Shown piece by piece: positions 7,372 to 15,685 of a DNA stretch of 64,000 nucleotides. The DNA comes from a virus. How positions within the stretch are numbered: position 1 is the first letter of the stretch; each line of letters opens with the position of its first letter. A program made the translations under genes and the position numbers. The notes under the pieces are model-generated. The model had not been told where the DNA came from. It did not search any database and was given only the letters and a program-made list of their open reading frames with translations. The stretch lies in the IMG/VR virus record IMGVR_UViG_3300042502_000732, positions 1 through 64,000 of that record; one strand, given 5' to 3'.

Positions 7372-8859
7372 ATGACATTTGTGACAGAAAACTTAACGAA
7401 GAGTTCTAAAGCCGCTTCAACCGGAAATGAAAAATGCAACGATAACTGTTCTGTAAGTGAAGCCGTTGTCTGTGATTTACGCTCTCGCCAAGAGCCCCGC
7501 CGAATCGACCTCGACAAACTATACGAGTGCGACCCGAAAGACTATATTGGCTATTTTGCCGACGAAACCTCTTACGACAACCTTATTCAAGAAGACTGCG
7601 ACGTTTATGTGGGCGGAGTGAAAGTTGTTGCCTTTCGTAAGGCACTTTTTCCGAAGCTGCGCGATGGTTCGAAAGGTAGCCCGGAAACTTGGAAATACTT
7701 CCGCTGGGCAGCAAGAGACTTGTACTCAGACCAACGAGGCCTAGTTGCTGGTAGAGAACTAACTACCCAACTCGAGATAAGGGTAACCAACGGTATTCTA
7801 AACTTCTTCAAGAAGGCGATGGCCGGTCAAGTCACTGACTTGGAAGAGGCACTGAAAATTGCTTCTCTCTCCCCCGACATGTCAAAGCTCACTGTCCGAG
7901 TGAATGATGTTAAAAAGGACTTCCCAGAAATTGAGAAAGCTTTAGAATCTATCGAGAAGGAACTTCGCAAGAAAACGCTGAGCGAAGAAAGAAAGGTAGA
8001 GCTGAAGGAAGCGAAGGGTAGAGAACTTGCGAAGTGGTTCCCGACGTGGCTATCCAAGACTTGGAGTGTATCTAAGGACAAGGTTTCTGAGGCGAAACGT
8101 GCCGACGACAGGTATGTGGGAAAACAATACCGTTCAAACAAGTGCTATTCCAACGTGATTGGTGCTTTTGATAGGGGTGCACGTAACCCTTACGGTCGTT
8201 TGACCGCAACAACTGTAAAAGACTATGAGGGGTTCGTAAGCCACACGGATATTTATCAGACAGCTTGTTCCGCACTCAAAGAGACCCTAAACACTCCGGA
8301 AAACCCTCGGTGGGACCGCCTTCACGAACGGTTCAGTAACGTGAAAGACCCGCACTATAACCTCTTCGGTACGGTGTTCACTGCCCTTACGTTAAACTGG
8401 AACTTCCGTTGTGCGATGCACTACGACGGTAATAACTGCGAAGGTGGTATTGCCGTTCTTACTGCAATTACTCAAGGGGAATATGACGGCCATTACCTTG
8501 TGTTCCCTGAAATTCGTTGCGCTTTCGACCTTCGTGATGGGGACTTTATTGCCGGTGACAATCAGGGACTGATTCACGGTAACACTGCAATGATTCCGAA
8601 GACGCCTGACGCTGAACGAGTTTCGTTCGTTTTCTATTCACGAGAGCGCATGACCGCTCTTGACGATATGGAGTGTGAGGAGTGCCGCCGAGATTTCATG
8701 CGATACGCAGCAGACAATCACAAGGAGTATGGAAAGGGTCACAAGACCTGGAATGGTGTTTGGAGCGGAATGTGGAAATCACCGGAATGGATGACGTATA
8801 AAGCCGAACACGGCTTAGAACGTTGCTCAAATACTAACTATTGGGGCACCGAGAATTAA
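7372..8859 (+). CDS. TET/JBP-family 2-oxoglutarate/Fe(II) dioxygenase
   Basis: This 495-residue protein has a C-terminal double-stranded beta-helix core. MHYDGNN gives the H-x-D iron ligands (His350, Asp352), YLVFPEI and FDLRDGD are typical strands, LIHGN gives the distal His402, and Arg416 in ERVSF can hold 2-oxoglutarate. This layout is that of phage TET/JBP enzymes, which hydroxylate the methyl group of 5-methylcytosine or thymine in DNA. Residues 170-245 are rich in Lys and Glu and may be a coiled linker or DNA-binding insert. Downstream are a glycosyltransferase, ATP-grasp protein and kinase/nucleotidyltransferase genes, consistent with further decoration of the oxidised base. No cytosine-C5 methyltransferase is in this window, so the substrate base is open. 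Confidence 0.8.
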   Translation: MTFVTENLTKSSKAASTGNEKCNDNCSVSEAVVCDLRSRQEPRRIDLDKLYECDPKDYIGYFADETSYDNLIQEDCDVYVGGVKVVAFRKALFPKLRDGSKGSPETWKYFRWAARDLYSDQRGLVAGRELTTQLEIRVTNGILNFFKKAMAGQVTDLEEALKIASLSPDMSKLTVRVNDVKKDFPEIEKALESIEKELRKKTLSEERKVELKEAKGRELAKWFPTWLSKTWSVSKDKVSEAKRADDRYVGKQYRSNKCYSNVIGAFDRGARNPYGRLTATTVKDYEGFVSHTDIYQTACSALKETLNTPENPRWDRLHERFSNVKDPHYNLFGTVFTALTLNWNFRCAMHYDGNNCEGGIAVLTAITQGEYDGHYLVFPEIRCAFDLRDGDFIAGDNQGLIHGNTAMIPKTPDAERVSFVFYSRERMTALDDMECEECRRDFMRYAADNHKEYGKGHKTWNGVWSGMWKSPEWMTYKAEHGLERCSNTNYWGTEN

Positions 8860-8911
8860 CCCTGAAGCCGCCGAAGCGGCAGTTAACGAACAAAACACAG
8901 CATTACTAACA

Positions 8912-9244
8912 ATGGACACAAACAAACAGCTTAACGGTGGCGATGCGGAGCGGCAAGTTGCCTCGGAGAGTATTGAACCCATTGAAGCAACAACAACCAT
9001 TACGGTGGAACTCCCGGTAAGCTTCGCTGAGGCTTTCCGGGCACTTGCTCAACGAGAGGGCTTGTCGGAGGGTGACCTTATTGTACGATCGCTGGGGCTC
9101 TACTCCGTTGCATCTCAAGCCGAGAGTGAAGGGTACGGACTAACGTTTACTCGCATCGAAGGAACCAACGACCTGACCGCCAAGGAAGCAATTCGCATTG
9201 AAGACGAACCTGCCTCAAATTTGTTCATTCCGGGTAAGAGGTGA
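8912..9244 (+). CDS. possible ribbon-helix-helix protein
   Basis: This 110-residue protein has a flexible start, then TTTITVELPVSFAEAFRALA followed by GLSEGDLIVRSL, a strand-helix-helix order like RHH/CopG DNA-binding proteins. It could regulate the dioxygenase region. The match is by pattern only. Confidence 0.45.
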   Translation: MDTNKQLNGGDAERQVASESIEPIEATTTITVELPVSFAEAFRALAQREGLSEGDLIVRSLGLYSVASQAESEGYGLTFTRIEGTNDLTAKEAIRIEDEPASNLFIPGKR

Positions 9245-9245
9245 G

Positions 9246-9288
9246 ACGGTTTCCCGCCCTTGCTTCTACAGCGTAGACACGGTAAAAT
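9246..9288 (+). promoter_or_regulatory. terminator-promoter unit 4
   Basis: A GACGGTTTCCCGCCC hairpin remnant, -35 TTGCTT (9260-9265), 17-base spacer with CTAC/GTAG arms, and -10 TAAAAT (9283-9288), starting two bases after the RHH-like gene stop. Confidence 0.65.
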
Positions 9289-9311
9289 AACCAAAGACAA
9301 ACGAGCCACAG

Positions 9312-9905
9312 ATGGAAATCTACTTCAGCACAGACGTTGAGACCGACGGACCGATCCCCGGACCTAACAGCATGCTTTCGCTTGGGTCGGCTGCGTTTTC
9401 CCCTGACGGAAAACTCCTGGGCACCTTCTCTGTGAACCTAGAGACCCTCCCCGGAGCCGACCCGGACCCCACTACCCAAGCGTGGTGGGAGTCTCACCCG
9501 GAGGCCTACAGAGCAACCAGAGAGAAGGTTTTACCTGCCGACCGAGCCATGCTCGCCTTTTCTCAATGGGTCAGTGCTACAGCAAGCTCGTTCTCTCAAG
9601 CGAATGTTCGAAAAGTTTCTCCAGTGTTCGTGGGTTTTCCTGCAGGGTTTGACTTTCTTTTCGTGTATTGGTACCTTATTCGGTTCACTGGACAGTCCCC
9701 ATTTAGCTTCTCGGCGCTTGACGGTAAGACCTATGCTATGGCCTTGCTCAAAAGAGGATACCGGGAGTCCACCAAACGGAACTACCCGAAAGAGTGGTTT
9801 CCCCTCGAAAACAAGCATACTCACATCGCTGTAGAGGATGCTATTGAACAAGGTCGTATTTTCTGCAATATGCTTCGATCCAATCTTGACTCTACGTGTC
9901 AATGA
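9312..9905 (+). CDS. DEDD-family 3'-5' exonuclease
   Basis: This 197-residue protein has the exonuclease I motif FSTDVETDG near the N-terminus (Asp and Glu metal ligands) and, near residue 175, a motif III of the DEDDh kind in [13 protein letters not shown]. The middle part ([17 protein letters not shown]) carries the expected motif II Asp. Such enzymes degrade single-stranded DNA or RNA from the 3' end. It overlaps the next gene by ATGA. Confidence 0.8.
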   Translation: MEIYFSTDVETDGPIPGPNSMLSLGSAAFSPDGKLLGTFSVNLETLPGADPDPTTQAWWESHPEAYRATREKVLPADRAMLAFSQWVSATASSFSQANVRKVSPVFVGFPAGFDFLFVYWYLIRFTGQSPFSFSALDGKTYAMALLKRGYRESTKRNYPKEWFPLENKHTHIAVEDAIEQGRIFCNMLRSNLDSTCQ

Positions 9906-10081
9906 CTAACAAAGTTAAAGATTACTGCGAAAAACTTAGCTTGTCCCTGAAGTTAAGGGGAGAGGGAAACGAGGACGCGGAGGAGGCCTTGCTCGACGAG
10001 CTTGACCTTCTGTGGCTGAAGTTGTCGAGAGAAGAGGCCCAGTGGGTTAATGCCAATATACTGTCGTTGTTTCCTAACTAA
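9902..10081 (+). CDS. small acidic helical protein
   Basis: A 59-residue protein starting in the ATGA overlap with the exonuclease stop. It is rich in Glu and Leu ([18 protein letters not shown]) and probably forms a helical hairpin. It may partner the exonuclease, but only the overlap supports that. Confidence 0.5.
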   Translation: MTNKVKDYCEKLSLSLKLRGEGNEDAEEALLDELDLLWLKLSREEAQWVNANILSLFPN

Positions 10082-10093
10082 TTACCCACCGTG

Positions 10094-10855
10094 ATGAAAA
10101 ATCCTACTTTCCTACTCCAGTCCGGAGGACCACTACAAATCGAAAAGGTTGCGTGTAGTTTCTCCTGTTACCCTGTCCAATATTGCTCGTTTTATGATCT
10201 GTCGAAGTTAGACCCTAAAGGTTTCATGGCTACATTGATTCCTGTGGGATCGGTGGAATTTGTTCAAGCTTACAGTGAACACGTAGGTATTGTGCTACCT
10301 GAGGACTTTTCCTACGGGTGTAATGCAGAACTGAAAAAGTACCTTATGAGGTCCGTTCGACAAGGAGTGTACGGTGAAGCAACCTTGGAAGACTTTGTGA
10401 AGCCAACCGCAATAAAGTTGTTTACCGGGGACATCAAGAGAGAGCTCGAACTGAAGATACCTGGACTAATTTCTGATAACACTTCAGTGTGGATCTCTCA
10501 GGCTGTGCCCTTTGAGTCGGAATTTCGGTTCTACATTCACGACTTCATTGGGGGTGGTAAAATTCAGGGGTGGTCGCGGTATGACGACAAGCCCGTAAGA
10601 AACCCCGAACCCGACTTCGGCCTGATTGAAGAGATTATGGGTGTGCTAGAGGCAAATATTGCGCCTGGTGCTTACACGATTGACATCGGCTGGAGGCCTG
10701 ACCTGAATCGGTACTGCCTAGTTGAACTTAACGATGCGTGGTCGCTTGGGTTCTACGAAAATAGCGACCCGCAATCGAACCCACCAACTCGACAGCAGTA
10801 CGCTGACATGCTGGTGTCTCGCTGGAGACAAATTATCTTTTGCAACTTAGTTTAA
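10094..10855 (+). CDS. ATP-grasp domain protein (DUF4343-like)
   Basis: This 253-residue protein matches, by my reading, the ATP-grasp type known as DUF4343: a central AIKLFTG strand, WISQAVPFESEFRFYIHDF, then YTIDIGWRPD and VELNDAWSLGFY, where Asp, Glu and Asn would bind metal and ATP. ATP-grasp ligases join a carboxylate to an amine. In this neighbourhood, just before the glycosyltransferase, a role in adding an amino group or amino acid to a modified base is possible, as proposed for amidoligases in phage base-modification loci. I chose the second of two adjacent starts (GTG ATG). Confidence 0.7.
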   Translation: MKNPTFLLQSGGPLQIEKVACSFSCYPVQYCSFYDLSKLDPKGFMATLIPVGSVEFVQAYSEHVGIVLPEDFSYGCNAELKKYLMRSVRQGVYGEATLEDFVKPTAIKLFTGDIKRELELKIPGLISDNTSVWISQAVPFESEFRFYIHDFIGGGKIQGWSRYDDKPVRNPEPDFGLIEEIMGVLEANIAPGAYTIDIGWRPDLNRYCLVELNDAWSLGFYENSDPQSNPPTRQQYADMLVSRWRQIIFCNLV

Positions 10856-10943
10856 CCACCGGATAACACAGTCGGAGATAAGAGGACGCAGCAGACGTCT
10901 ACTCTTGACGCTCCATCAACAGTCACATCAACTACACTTAAAT

Positions 10944-11771
10944 ATGGACTATCAGATTGCCATCCCAACTTACGGGAGGCCCGACGGAGTGAAGAAACTC
11001 ACTCTGAATTACCTTGAAAAAACAGACATTAATTGTTCCCACGTGACTTTGTTCGTGGCAAACGATGAAGAGAAGGAAATTTACCAGAGTTCAAATCCTA
11101 CATACAATATCGTTGTTGGTGAAAAGGGTTTGACAAAACAACGTCACTTCATCTCTAACTTTTACGACAAAGGGACTCCTGTTTTTTCGTTCGACGACGA
11201 CGTTAGCGCCGTTGAGGAACTTGAGCTCTTAAAAGACCTTGAGGGGACTCAGAAGCCACTCGACCACCCGTGTCGCCTGAAAACCGTGGTGGAGCTATCA
11301 GAGCTTATTGATCGAGGATTCCGAATGTGCAAGCGGCGCGATATTGGCCTGTTCGGTTTCTATGCCGTTCGCAACAAGGGTTTTCTTCACCCAAAGGTGA
11401 CTGTGGGGCTCAAGTTCATTATGGGCCACGCATTTGGTTTCTACGCAGGCGACCCAGCCTTTGAGCTAATCACTGAGTACAGTATGAAGGACGACTACTT
11501 CTTGTCTCTGTACCACACTGTTAATGGAAACGGGACACTGCGATTCGACAACATCTGTGTGAAAGCTAAACAGCACACAGGCGGTGGCGGAACCTGCGAA
11601 GACCTGGAGCGAAAGCTTCAGATTAATAACCAAACCGTAGAGAAACTTTGTGCTGAGTTTCCGGACCTCGCGAGTCCAAAGAGCCGTCGAACAAAGGATG
11701 AGTGGCTTTCCCGGTATTCGGAGATCCGCCTCAAAACCATCACAAACGAGACAATCTCAGTGCTTAACTGA
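10944..11771 (+). CDS. glycosyltransferase, DDD motif (possible DNA-base glycosyltransferase)
   Basis: This 275-residue GT-A-type enzyme opens with IAIPTYGRPDGV, carries a metal/nucleotide-sugar motif FSFDDDV (Asp84-86) and a later KDDYFLSLY acidic site that could be catalytic. The order resembles the TET/JBP-associated glycosyltransferases described in phages, which glucosylate hydroxymethylated pyrimidines in DNA. With the dioxygenase 2 kb upstream this is the reason to propose glycosylated DNA. A conventional small-molecule or protein glycosyltransferase cannot be excluded. Start ATG 10944 was preferred to an upstream in-frame one because similarity begins there. A terminator follows. Confidence 0.75.
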   Translation: MDYQIAIPTYGRPDGVKKLTLNYLEKTDINCSHVTLFVANDEEKEIYQSSNPTYNIVVGEKGLTKQRHFISNFYDKGTPVFSFDDDVSAVEELELLKDLEGTQKPLDHPCRLKTVVELSELIDRGFRMCKRRDIGLFGFYAVRNKGFLHPKVTVGLKFIMGHAFGFYAGDPAFELITEYSMKDDYFLSLYHTVNGNGTLRFDNICVKAKQHTGGGGTCEDLERKLQINNQTVEKLCAEFPDLASPKSRRTKDEWLSRYSEIRLKTITNETISVLN

Positions 11772-11777
11772 TCACCA

Positions 11778-11821
11778 GGGCGGTTTTCCGCCCTTTACTA
11801 TAAGCTCCTCTCCCCTATGTT
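11778..11821 (+). promoter_or_regulatory. terminator with possible promoter (unit 5)
   Basis: GGGCGG-TTTT-CCGCCC followed by TTTA (11778-11797) is a clear terminator. A weak promoter may follow: TTTACT (11794-11799), 16 bases, TATGTT (11816-11821), ahead of the HAD gene. Confidence 0.55.
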
Positions 11822-11842
11822 TAGAACAGCTTCCGGCTACCA

Positions 11843-12199
11843 ATGATTCCCGACCCAAAGAAAACCATCGTTTTCGATGTTGACGACACCATCCTCACAA
11901 CAGAAAACCGCGATTACGAAAACTCTCTACCGAAGATGGAAGTAATTGTGGGTATGCGAGCAATGAAGGATGCAGGGTGGACGATCATCTTGAATACAGC
12001 GAGGGGAATGGGTCGTTCAGACGGTGACATCGAAAGTGTGAGACAAGAAGTTATCGAGGAAATCGAAAAGTTCTGCACTAAATTCGATGTACCCTACGAT
12101 ACCATCTTGGTTGGAAAACCTTGGGCGGCATACTATGTAGACGACAAAGCAATGACTCCCGCTCAGTTCTCCGCAAAATATAAGGAAATTGAACAATGA
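11843..12199 (+). CDS. HAD-type phosphatase (capsule/sugar-phosphate type)
   Basis: A 118-residue protein with HAD motif I VFDVDDTIL (Asp12, Asp14), motif II LNTARGMG, the Lys-containing ILVGKPW, and motif III YYVDDKA. Close relatives by this pattern sit in polysaccharide gene clusters beside nucleotidyltransferases. It overlaps the next gene by four bases, and with it and the APH-fold kinase forms a three-gene set able to make or recycle an activated phospho-alcohol or sugar. The true substrate is unknown. Confidence 0.75.
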   Translation: MIPDPKKTIVFDVDDTILTTENRDYENSLPKMEVIVGMRAMKDAGWTIILNTARGMGRSDGDIESVRQEVIEEIEKFCTKFDVPYDTILVGKPWAAYYVDDKAMTPAQFSAKYKEIEQ

Positions 12200-12909
12200 A
12201 GAACGCACTCATTCTTGCTGCCGGTCGTAGTACTCGGTTTGGCCGAAACAAACTTGAGGAAAAGTTTGACGGGGTGTCACTTCCTTACCTGGCTGCCAAG
12301 TTCGCTCTTGAAAACGGTGCGGAAAACATCTATCTGACGCTCTCGCGCTCGGCGATTAAGACCGACGGGACTCGCATTTACCACCCTGTTCTAGATGAAG
12401 TTTCCAAGATTTGCGACCCGATCGTTCGTTTCCAGAGTGAGGAAACTTACGGACCAGGAGCTGCGATCACTACGTGGGCAGGCGTGATCAACGGCCCATT
12501 CACTGTGCTGTTTGGGGATAATTACTACCACGGAACGATCCCCCATGCCGAACGAGTTTTACTTGGCTCTGACCTTGAGAACTCAGTGTGGTTTTCATAT
12601 CTTCGTAAGTCACTAAATCCACGAAATCTTCAACTCGCCACAGTAATCGACAACTATGTGATTGAAAAACCACACGGACAACTCGAAGGCCGTTACTTCT
12701 GTGGTTTTGCCCGTTTCCCTGCGGGATACCTTGACACCATTGGTGACCTTCGCAAGAGCGACCGTGGCGAGGTTGAAATTACGGATATGATAAACATGGC
12801 GGAGAATCGTCAAGCAGTATCACTTTCTTCCATGGGTGTGATATGGGGAGACTTAACTTACGAGGCGGATTGCGCTCGCATTCGGGAGCTTGTTAGTGAA
12901 GGGAAGTAG
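12196..12909 (+). CDS. sugar-1-phosphate / phosphocholine-type nucleotidyltransferase
   Basis: This 237-residue protein starts in the ATGA overlap with the HAD gene. ALILAAGRSTRFGRNK at residues 4-19 is the nucleotide-binding signature of GT-A-fold nucleotidyltransferases, with Lys19 as expected for the activating Lys. VLFGDNYY (about residues 98-105) holds the metal-binding Asp, and EVEITDMIN is the usual later acidic motif. These enzymes transfer CMP or another NMP to a sugar phosphate or phosphocholine. The overlap with the kinase gene downstream recalls the LicC-LicA pair of choline activation. Confidence 0.8.
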   Translation: MKNALILAAGRSTRFGRNKLEEKFDGVSLPYLAAKFALENGAENIYLTLSRSAIKTDGTRIYHPVLDEVSKICDPIVRFQSEETYGPGAAITTWAGVINGPFTVLFGDNYYHGTIPHAERVLLGSDLENSVWFSYLRKSLNPRNLQLATVIDNYVIEKPHGQLEGRYFCGFARFPAGYLDTIGDLRKSDRGEVEITDMINMAENRQAVSLSSMGVIWGDLTYEADCARIRELVSEGK

Positions 12910-13642
12910 TGGGGCCACCCTGGATTTCTCTGGGGATTTCATACGGAAAAAGTGTAAGGATGCCGGTGAGCAGTGCGAGTGGTTTCGCATTGCTTCTCGG
13001 TATACCTTGGCACCAAGTGTTCGCCTCCCGCAAACAATCTGTGTGTCGGACTCAGATTACGACATTGAGTTTATTGAAGGTGTTTGTGGAACACAAATTG
13101 AATCTACACGTTTGATTGACACTTTGGTAGACCAGGTCTTCATTTGGTCTAAGCTCCCAGCGTCAAGACACACGGACTGGGGGTCTTACAAAGAGCGTCT
13201 TCACTTAGAGCACGTTTCTCTGACAGACAGCGAGATAGTTCGTCGAACTTTCGATTTCCTCGACGAAATAGTTCCACTACCTTCCTCCTTCTCGCATGGT
13301 GACCTAACGCTTGAAAACATCATTGTAGAAAATAACGGGGGAATAGTTCTGATCGACCCTAATTTCAAGACTAATTTGTTTCAGTCTTACGTTCTCGACT
13401 TAGGTAAATTGCTACAGTCTGTCCACAGCGATTATCACCGGTTGTTCAAATCACACCCAGGATGTGACCCTGCGCCTCTGTGCGCCCACTTGAGACAACG
13501 GCTAGGCGAACCCTTATGGACTCAGGCGCTGGCCGCTGAGATATCGCACGTGATCCGCCTGCGCAAGTACCGCACTTCCGACCAGTGGCCGGTGGTTGAC
13601 CGGCTGTTGGGGCAGCTTCTGGCTGAAGTCCAGGGATGTTAA
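12896..13642 (+). CDS. APH/choline kinase-fold phosphotransferase
   Basis: This 248-residue protein overlaps the nucleotidyltransferase by 14 bases; the start is GTG 12896, with TTG 12890 possible. VKGSSGATLDFSGDFIRKK resembles the ATP loop and Lys strand of the APH fold, SHGDLTLENIIVE is the catalytic loop (Asp base and Asn) and VLIDPN the metal-binding Asp. Family members phosphorylate choline, ethanolamine, aminoglycosides or sugars. Paired with a nucleotidyltransferase and a HAD phosphatase it may charge a small alcohol for transfer to DNA, protein or host surface; this is inference. Confidence 0.75.
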   Translation: MKGSSGATLDFSGDFIRKKCKDAGEQCEWFRIASRYTLAPSVRLPQTICVSDSDYDIEFIEGVCGTQIESTRLIDTLVDQVFIWSKLPASRHTDWGSYKERLHLEHVSLTDSEIVRRTFDFLDEIVPLPSSFSHGDLTLENIIVENNGGIVLIDPNFKTNLFQSYVLDLGKLLQSVHSDYHRLFKSHPGCDPAPLCAHLRQRLGEPLWTQALAAEISHVIRLRKYRTSDQWPVVDRLLGQLLAEVQGC

Positions 13643-13744
13643 CCTTGCCCTCGCGGTGCGGTCCACCCACTTTCGACAACTTACTAGCATTATTATTACG
13701 ACCCCAAGTTTGAATACCGTACTCCGCAACAACGAAACTAAGCA

Positions 13745-14263
13745 ATGTCAAACTCCCAAGAACTAATTGAAAAGCTTAAGGAACAAATTTCGTTCCTAAC
13801 CGCTGAGCTCGAACGGGCCCAACGAAAGTCAAATTCCCTTTGGAGCCAAATTCAAGGTGCATTTCTCCAGGAGGGCAACGACGAAGAGAACGCAGACTTT
13901 TGGGCCGACAAAATTTCGCAGATTTTGTCCGAGTGGGTTCACACTCAGAGGACGAGCCTCTCCCAGAAGATAGTAGAAACGGGTGCAATGCCCCCTTATA
14001 CCGACTGTCTCAACCACCTTGTGGTTAGTCTCTCGCCCCCTGGCTCAGCTCCCCCGAGCCTTCCCCCTGAGTTCACAGAGCTTTCCAACACTCCCTCACC
14101 TGGACCAACTTTCAGTCCAACAGGCTTGGAAGCACCGGCTTACGGGGGCCTGTCCGCAGACGCGCAAGTGGGACCGCCGAAAGAGCGCAAGATCGGGGTG
14201 CCTAAGGCTATTCCCGGTGCGGTACCATTGCCGTTGCCCCCACTTTCAGAGGGTTCCCCTTAA
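13745..14263 (+). CDS. hypothetical protein, coiled coil plus Pro-rich tail
   Basis: A 172-residue protein. Residues 1-35 form a probable coiled coil (QELIEKLKEQISFLTAELER); the second half is Pro/Ser-rich and probably disordered (PPGSAPPSLPPEF, VPLPLPPLSEGSP). No family recognised. The preceding 102 bases hold no clear promoter, and a terminator-promoter unit follows. Confidence 0.6.
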   Translation: MSNSQELIEKLKEQISFLTAELERAQRKSNSLWSQIQGAFLQEGNDEENADFWADKISQILSEWVHTQRTSLSQKIVETGAMPPYTDCLNHLVVSLSPPGSAPPSLPPEFTELSNTPSPGPTFSPTGLEAPAYGGLSADAQVGPPKERKIGVPKAIPGAVPLPLPPLSEGSP

Positions 14264-14298
14264 GCGAGTCATTTGCTTAGGCGGTTTCCCGTTCACCC

Positions 14299-14344
14299 TG
14301 GGGCGGTTTCCCGGCTTGTCTCTGCGGAGCAGAAACGGTATACT
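14299..14344 (+). promoter_or_regulatory. terminator-promoter unit 6
   Basis: GGGGCGGTTTCCCGGC hairpin, -35 TTGTCT (14316-14321), 17-base spacer with the inverted repeat TCTGC/GCAGA, -10 TATACT (14339-14344). A further GGCGGTTTCCCG half-unit lies just upstream at 14280. Confidence 0.7.
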
Positions 14345-14377
14345 TAGTGTAACTCCCGAGTCAAGTACCCAACAACA

Positions 14378-14665
14378 ATGCTAAACCTTGAAGTTTCAAA
14401 CCGAATCACAGCTGCTGAAGCTTCACAGAGGTTTGTAACTCCCCCGGACCCACAAGCTAACCCTGAAACCGTGAGGAGATTTTTGGAGCACTGCTACAAA
14501 GCCATACGTGAGGATATTAATAGGGGTTACGGTGTCAAGTATACGAACGTTTACCTTGGAGACTGCGATTACTCCACTAAAGGGGAAGTTGCTAGAGTTC
14601 TAGAAGAAGAAGACGGGTACAAGGTTAGACTAGTTGGGACCCTTCACATTTTAATTTCCTGGTAA
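14378..14665 (+). CDS. hypothetical protein
   Basis: A 95-residue protein, helical in the first two thirds with a beta-like end (YKVRLVGTLHILISW). First gene after promoter unit 6. No known family. Confidence 0.6.
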   Translation: MLNLEVSNRITAAEASQRFVTPPDPQANPETVRRFLEHCYKAIREDINRGYGVKYTNVYLGDCDYSTKGEVARVLEEEDGYKVRLVGTLHILISW

Positions 14666-14694
14666 TTTAATCACAACTACTTAACCTTGAAACC

Positions 14695-15237
14695 ATGGCA
14701 ACTATTTACAAACCACCGGCACAGCTACCCCCTTTCTCGTCGAGGCTCAGTGTATTTCTTGCAGGTTCAATAGAAATGGGCTCTGCACCCGACTGGCAAG
14801 CTGACCTCGAACGTAGTCTTGCTGACATTGACATTGACATTTACAATCCGCGACGCGACGATTGGGACCCAACTTGGGTTCAAAGCGCCGATAACCCGGT
14901 GTTTCGAGAGCAGGTTGAGTGGGAGCTTGATGCCCTAGAGATGGCTGGCATGGTTGTCATGTATCTGGCACCGGGTACCATTAGTCCTGTTTCTTTGCTC
15001 GAACTTGGCTTCGTCGCCGGATTCGGTTTCTACGCTGTCAGAAAAACGGTTGTGTGTTGCCCAGAGGGGTTCCACCGCAAGGGCAACGTTGACATTTTCT
15101 GTGGCCAATACGGAATTCCCCAGGTTTCAAGTCTTGACGGGCTTGAACTGGCTATACGACGAGAAAATGCAAGGGTACAGAAACTCAAGTCTCAGGGGAA
15201 TCGTGGGAGCATTGAGACGAGAAACCCTGGAGAGTAA
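14695..15237 (+). CDS. nucleoside 2-deoxyribosyltransferase-like protein
   Basis: This 180-residue protein has VFLAGSIEMG near the start, NPRRDDWDPTWVQS, and EQVEWELDALEMAG with VMYLAPGTISPVSLLELG. These are the signature blocks of the Nuc_deoxyri_tr2 family: an N-terminal substrate loop, a catalytic Glu in SLLELG and an acidic site. Family members swap or hydrolyse bases of deoxynucleosides or nucleotides. In phages it could salvage host nucleotides or remove an unwanted modified nucleotide. It ends two bases before the next ATG. Confidence 0.8.
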   Translation: MATIYKPPAQLPPFSSRLSVFLAGSIEMGSAPDWQADLERSLADIDIDIYNPRRDDWDPTWVQSADNPVFREQVEWELDALEMAGMVVMYLAPGTISPVSLLELGFVAGFGFYAVRKTVVCCPEGFHRKGNVDIFCGQYGIPQVSSLDGLELAIRRENARVQKLKSQGNRGSIETRNPGE

Positions 15238-15239
15238 GC

Positions 15240-15599
15240 ATGACCGGCACCACCTTTAACTATCCACCCCATTTACCCGACTTCGATGACATGGACCCGG
15301 ACGGTGCCATTGAAGTTTTGTTGGGAGAAGACGAGAACGGGTACCTACATACTCGTTTCGAGAGCGTGGCCTACTACCGGAACACAGGAAAGACCCACCC
15401 TTGGCGCCACACCACAGACTGGGCTCCTCGCTCAAACTACACCGAGGAGGACTTTACCTGGGCTTTGTCGAGAATTTTGAACACAGTTACCTGTTCTCGT
15501 GACCTTCGTAGCAAGGGCCTTGGGCTCACCGACGATGAATGCCGACGCATATACTCAATGCGGGACCGGGCTAGGGAGGTAGCGAAGCACGATGGGTGA
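15240..15599 (+). CDS. hypothetical protein
   Basis: A 119-residue acidic protein with many Trp and Asp residues, directly after the deoxyribosyltransferase-like gene and before a terminator. No motif recognised. Confidence 0.55.
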   Translation: MTGTTFNYPPHLPDFDDMDPDGAIEVLLGEDENGYLHTRFESVAYYRNTGKTHPWRHTTDWAPRSNYTEEDFTWALSRILNTVTCSRDLRSKGLGLTDDECRRIYSMRDRAREVAKHDG

Positions 15600-15610
15600 C
15601 CGGTTGCTCC

Positions 15611-15655
15611 GGGGCGGTTTCCCGCCTTGTTTTCTCGAAGAGAAAACGCTATAGT
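15611..15655 (+). promoter_or_regulatory. terminator-promoter unit 7
   Basis: GGGGCGGTTTCCCGCC hairpin, -35 TTGTTT (15627-15632), 17-base spacer with TTTTCTC/GAGAAAA arms, -10 TATAGT (15650-15655). Confidence 0.75.
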
Positions 15656-15685
15656 AGTTACAAGACAAACGCTCCCGAGAAAGAC

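Noticed and set aside
11843-12199. Polynucleotide kinase
   Set aside because: Only the HAD phosphatase motifs are present; no P-loop kinase domain is fused.
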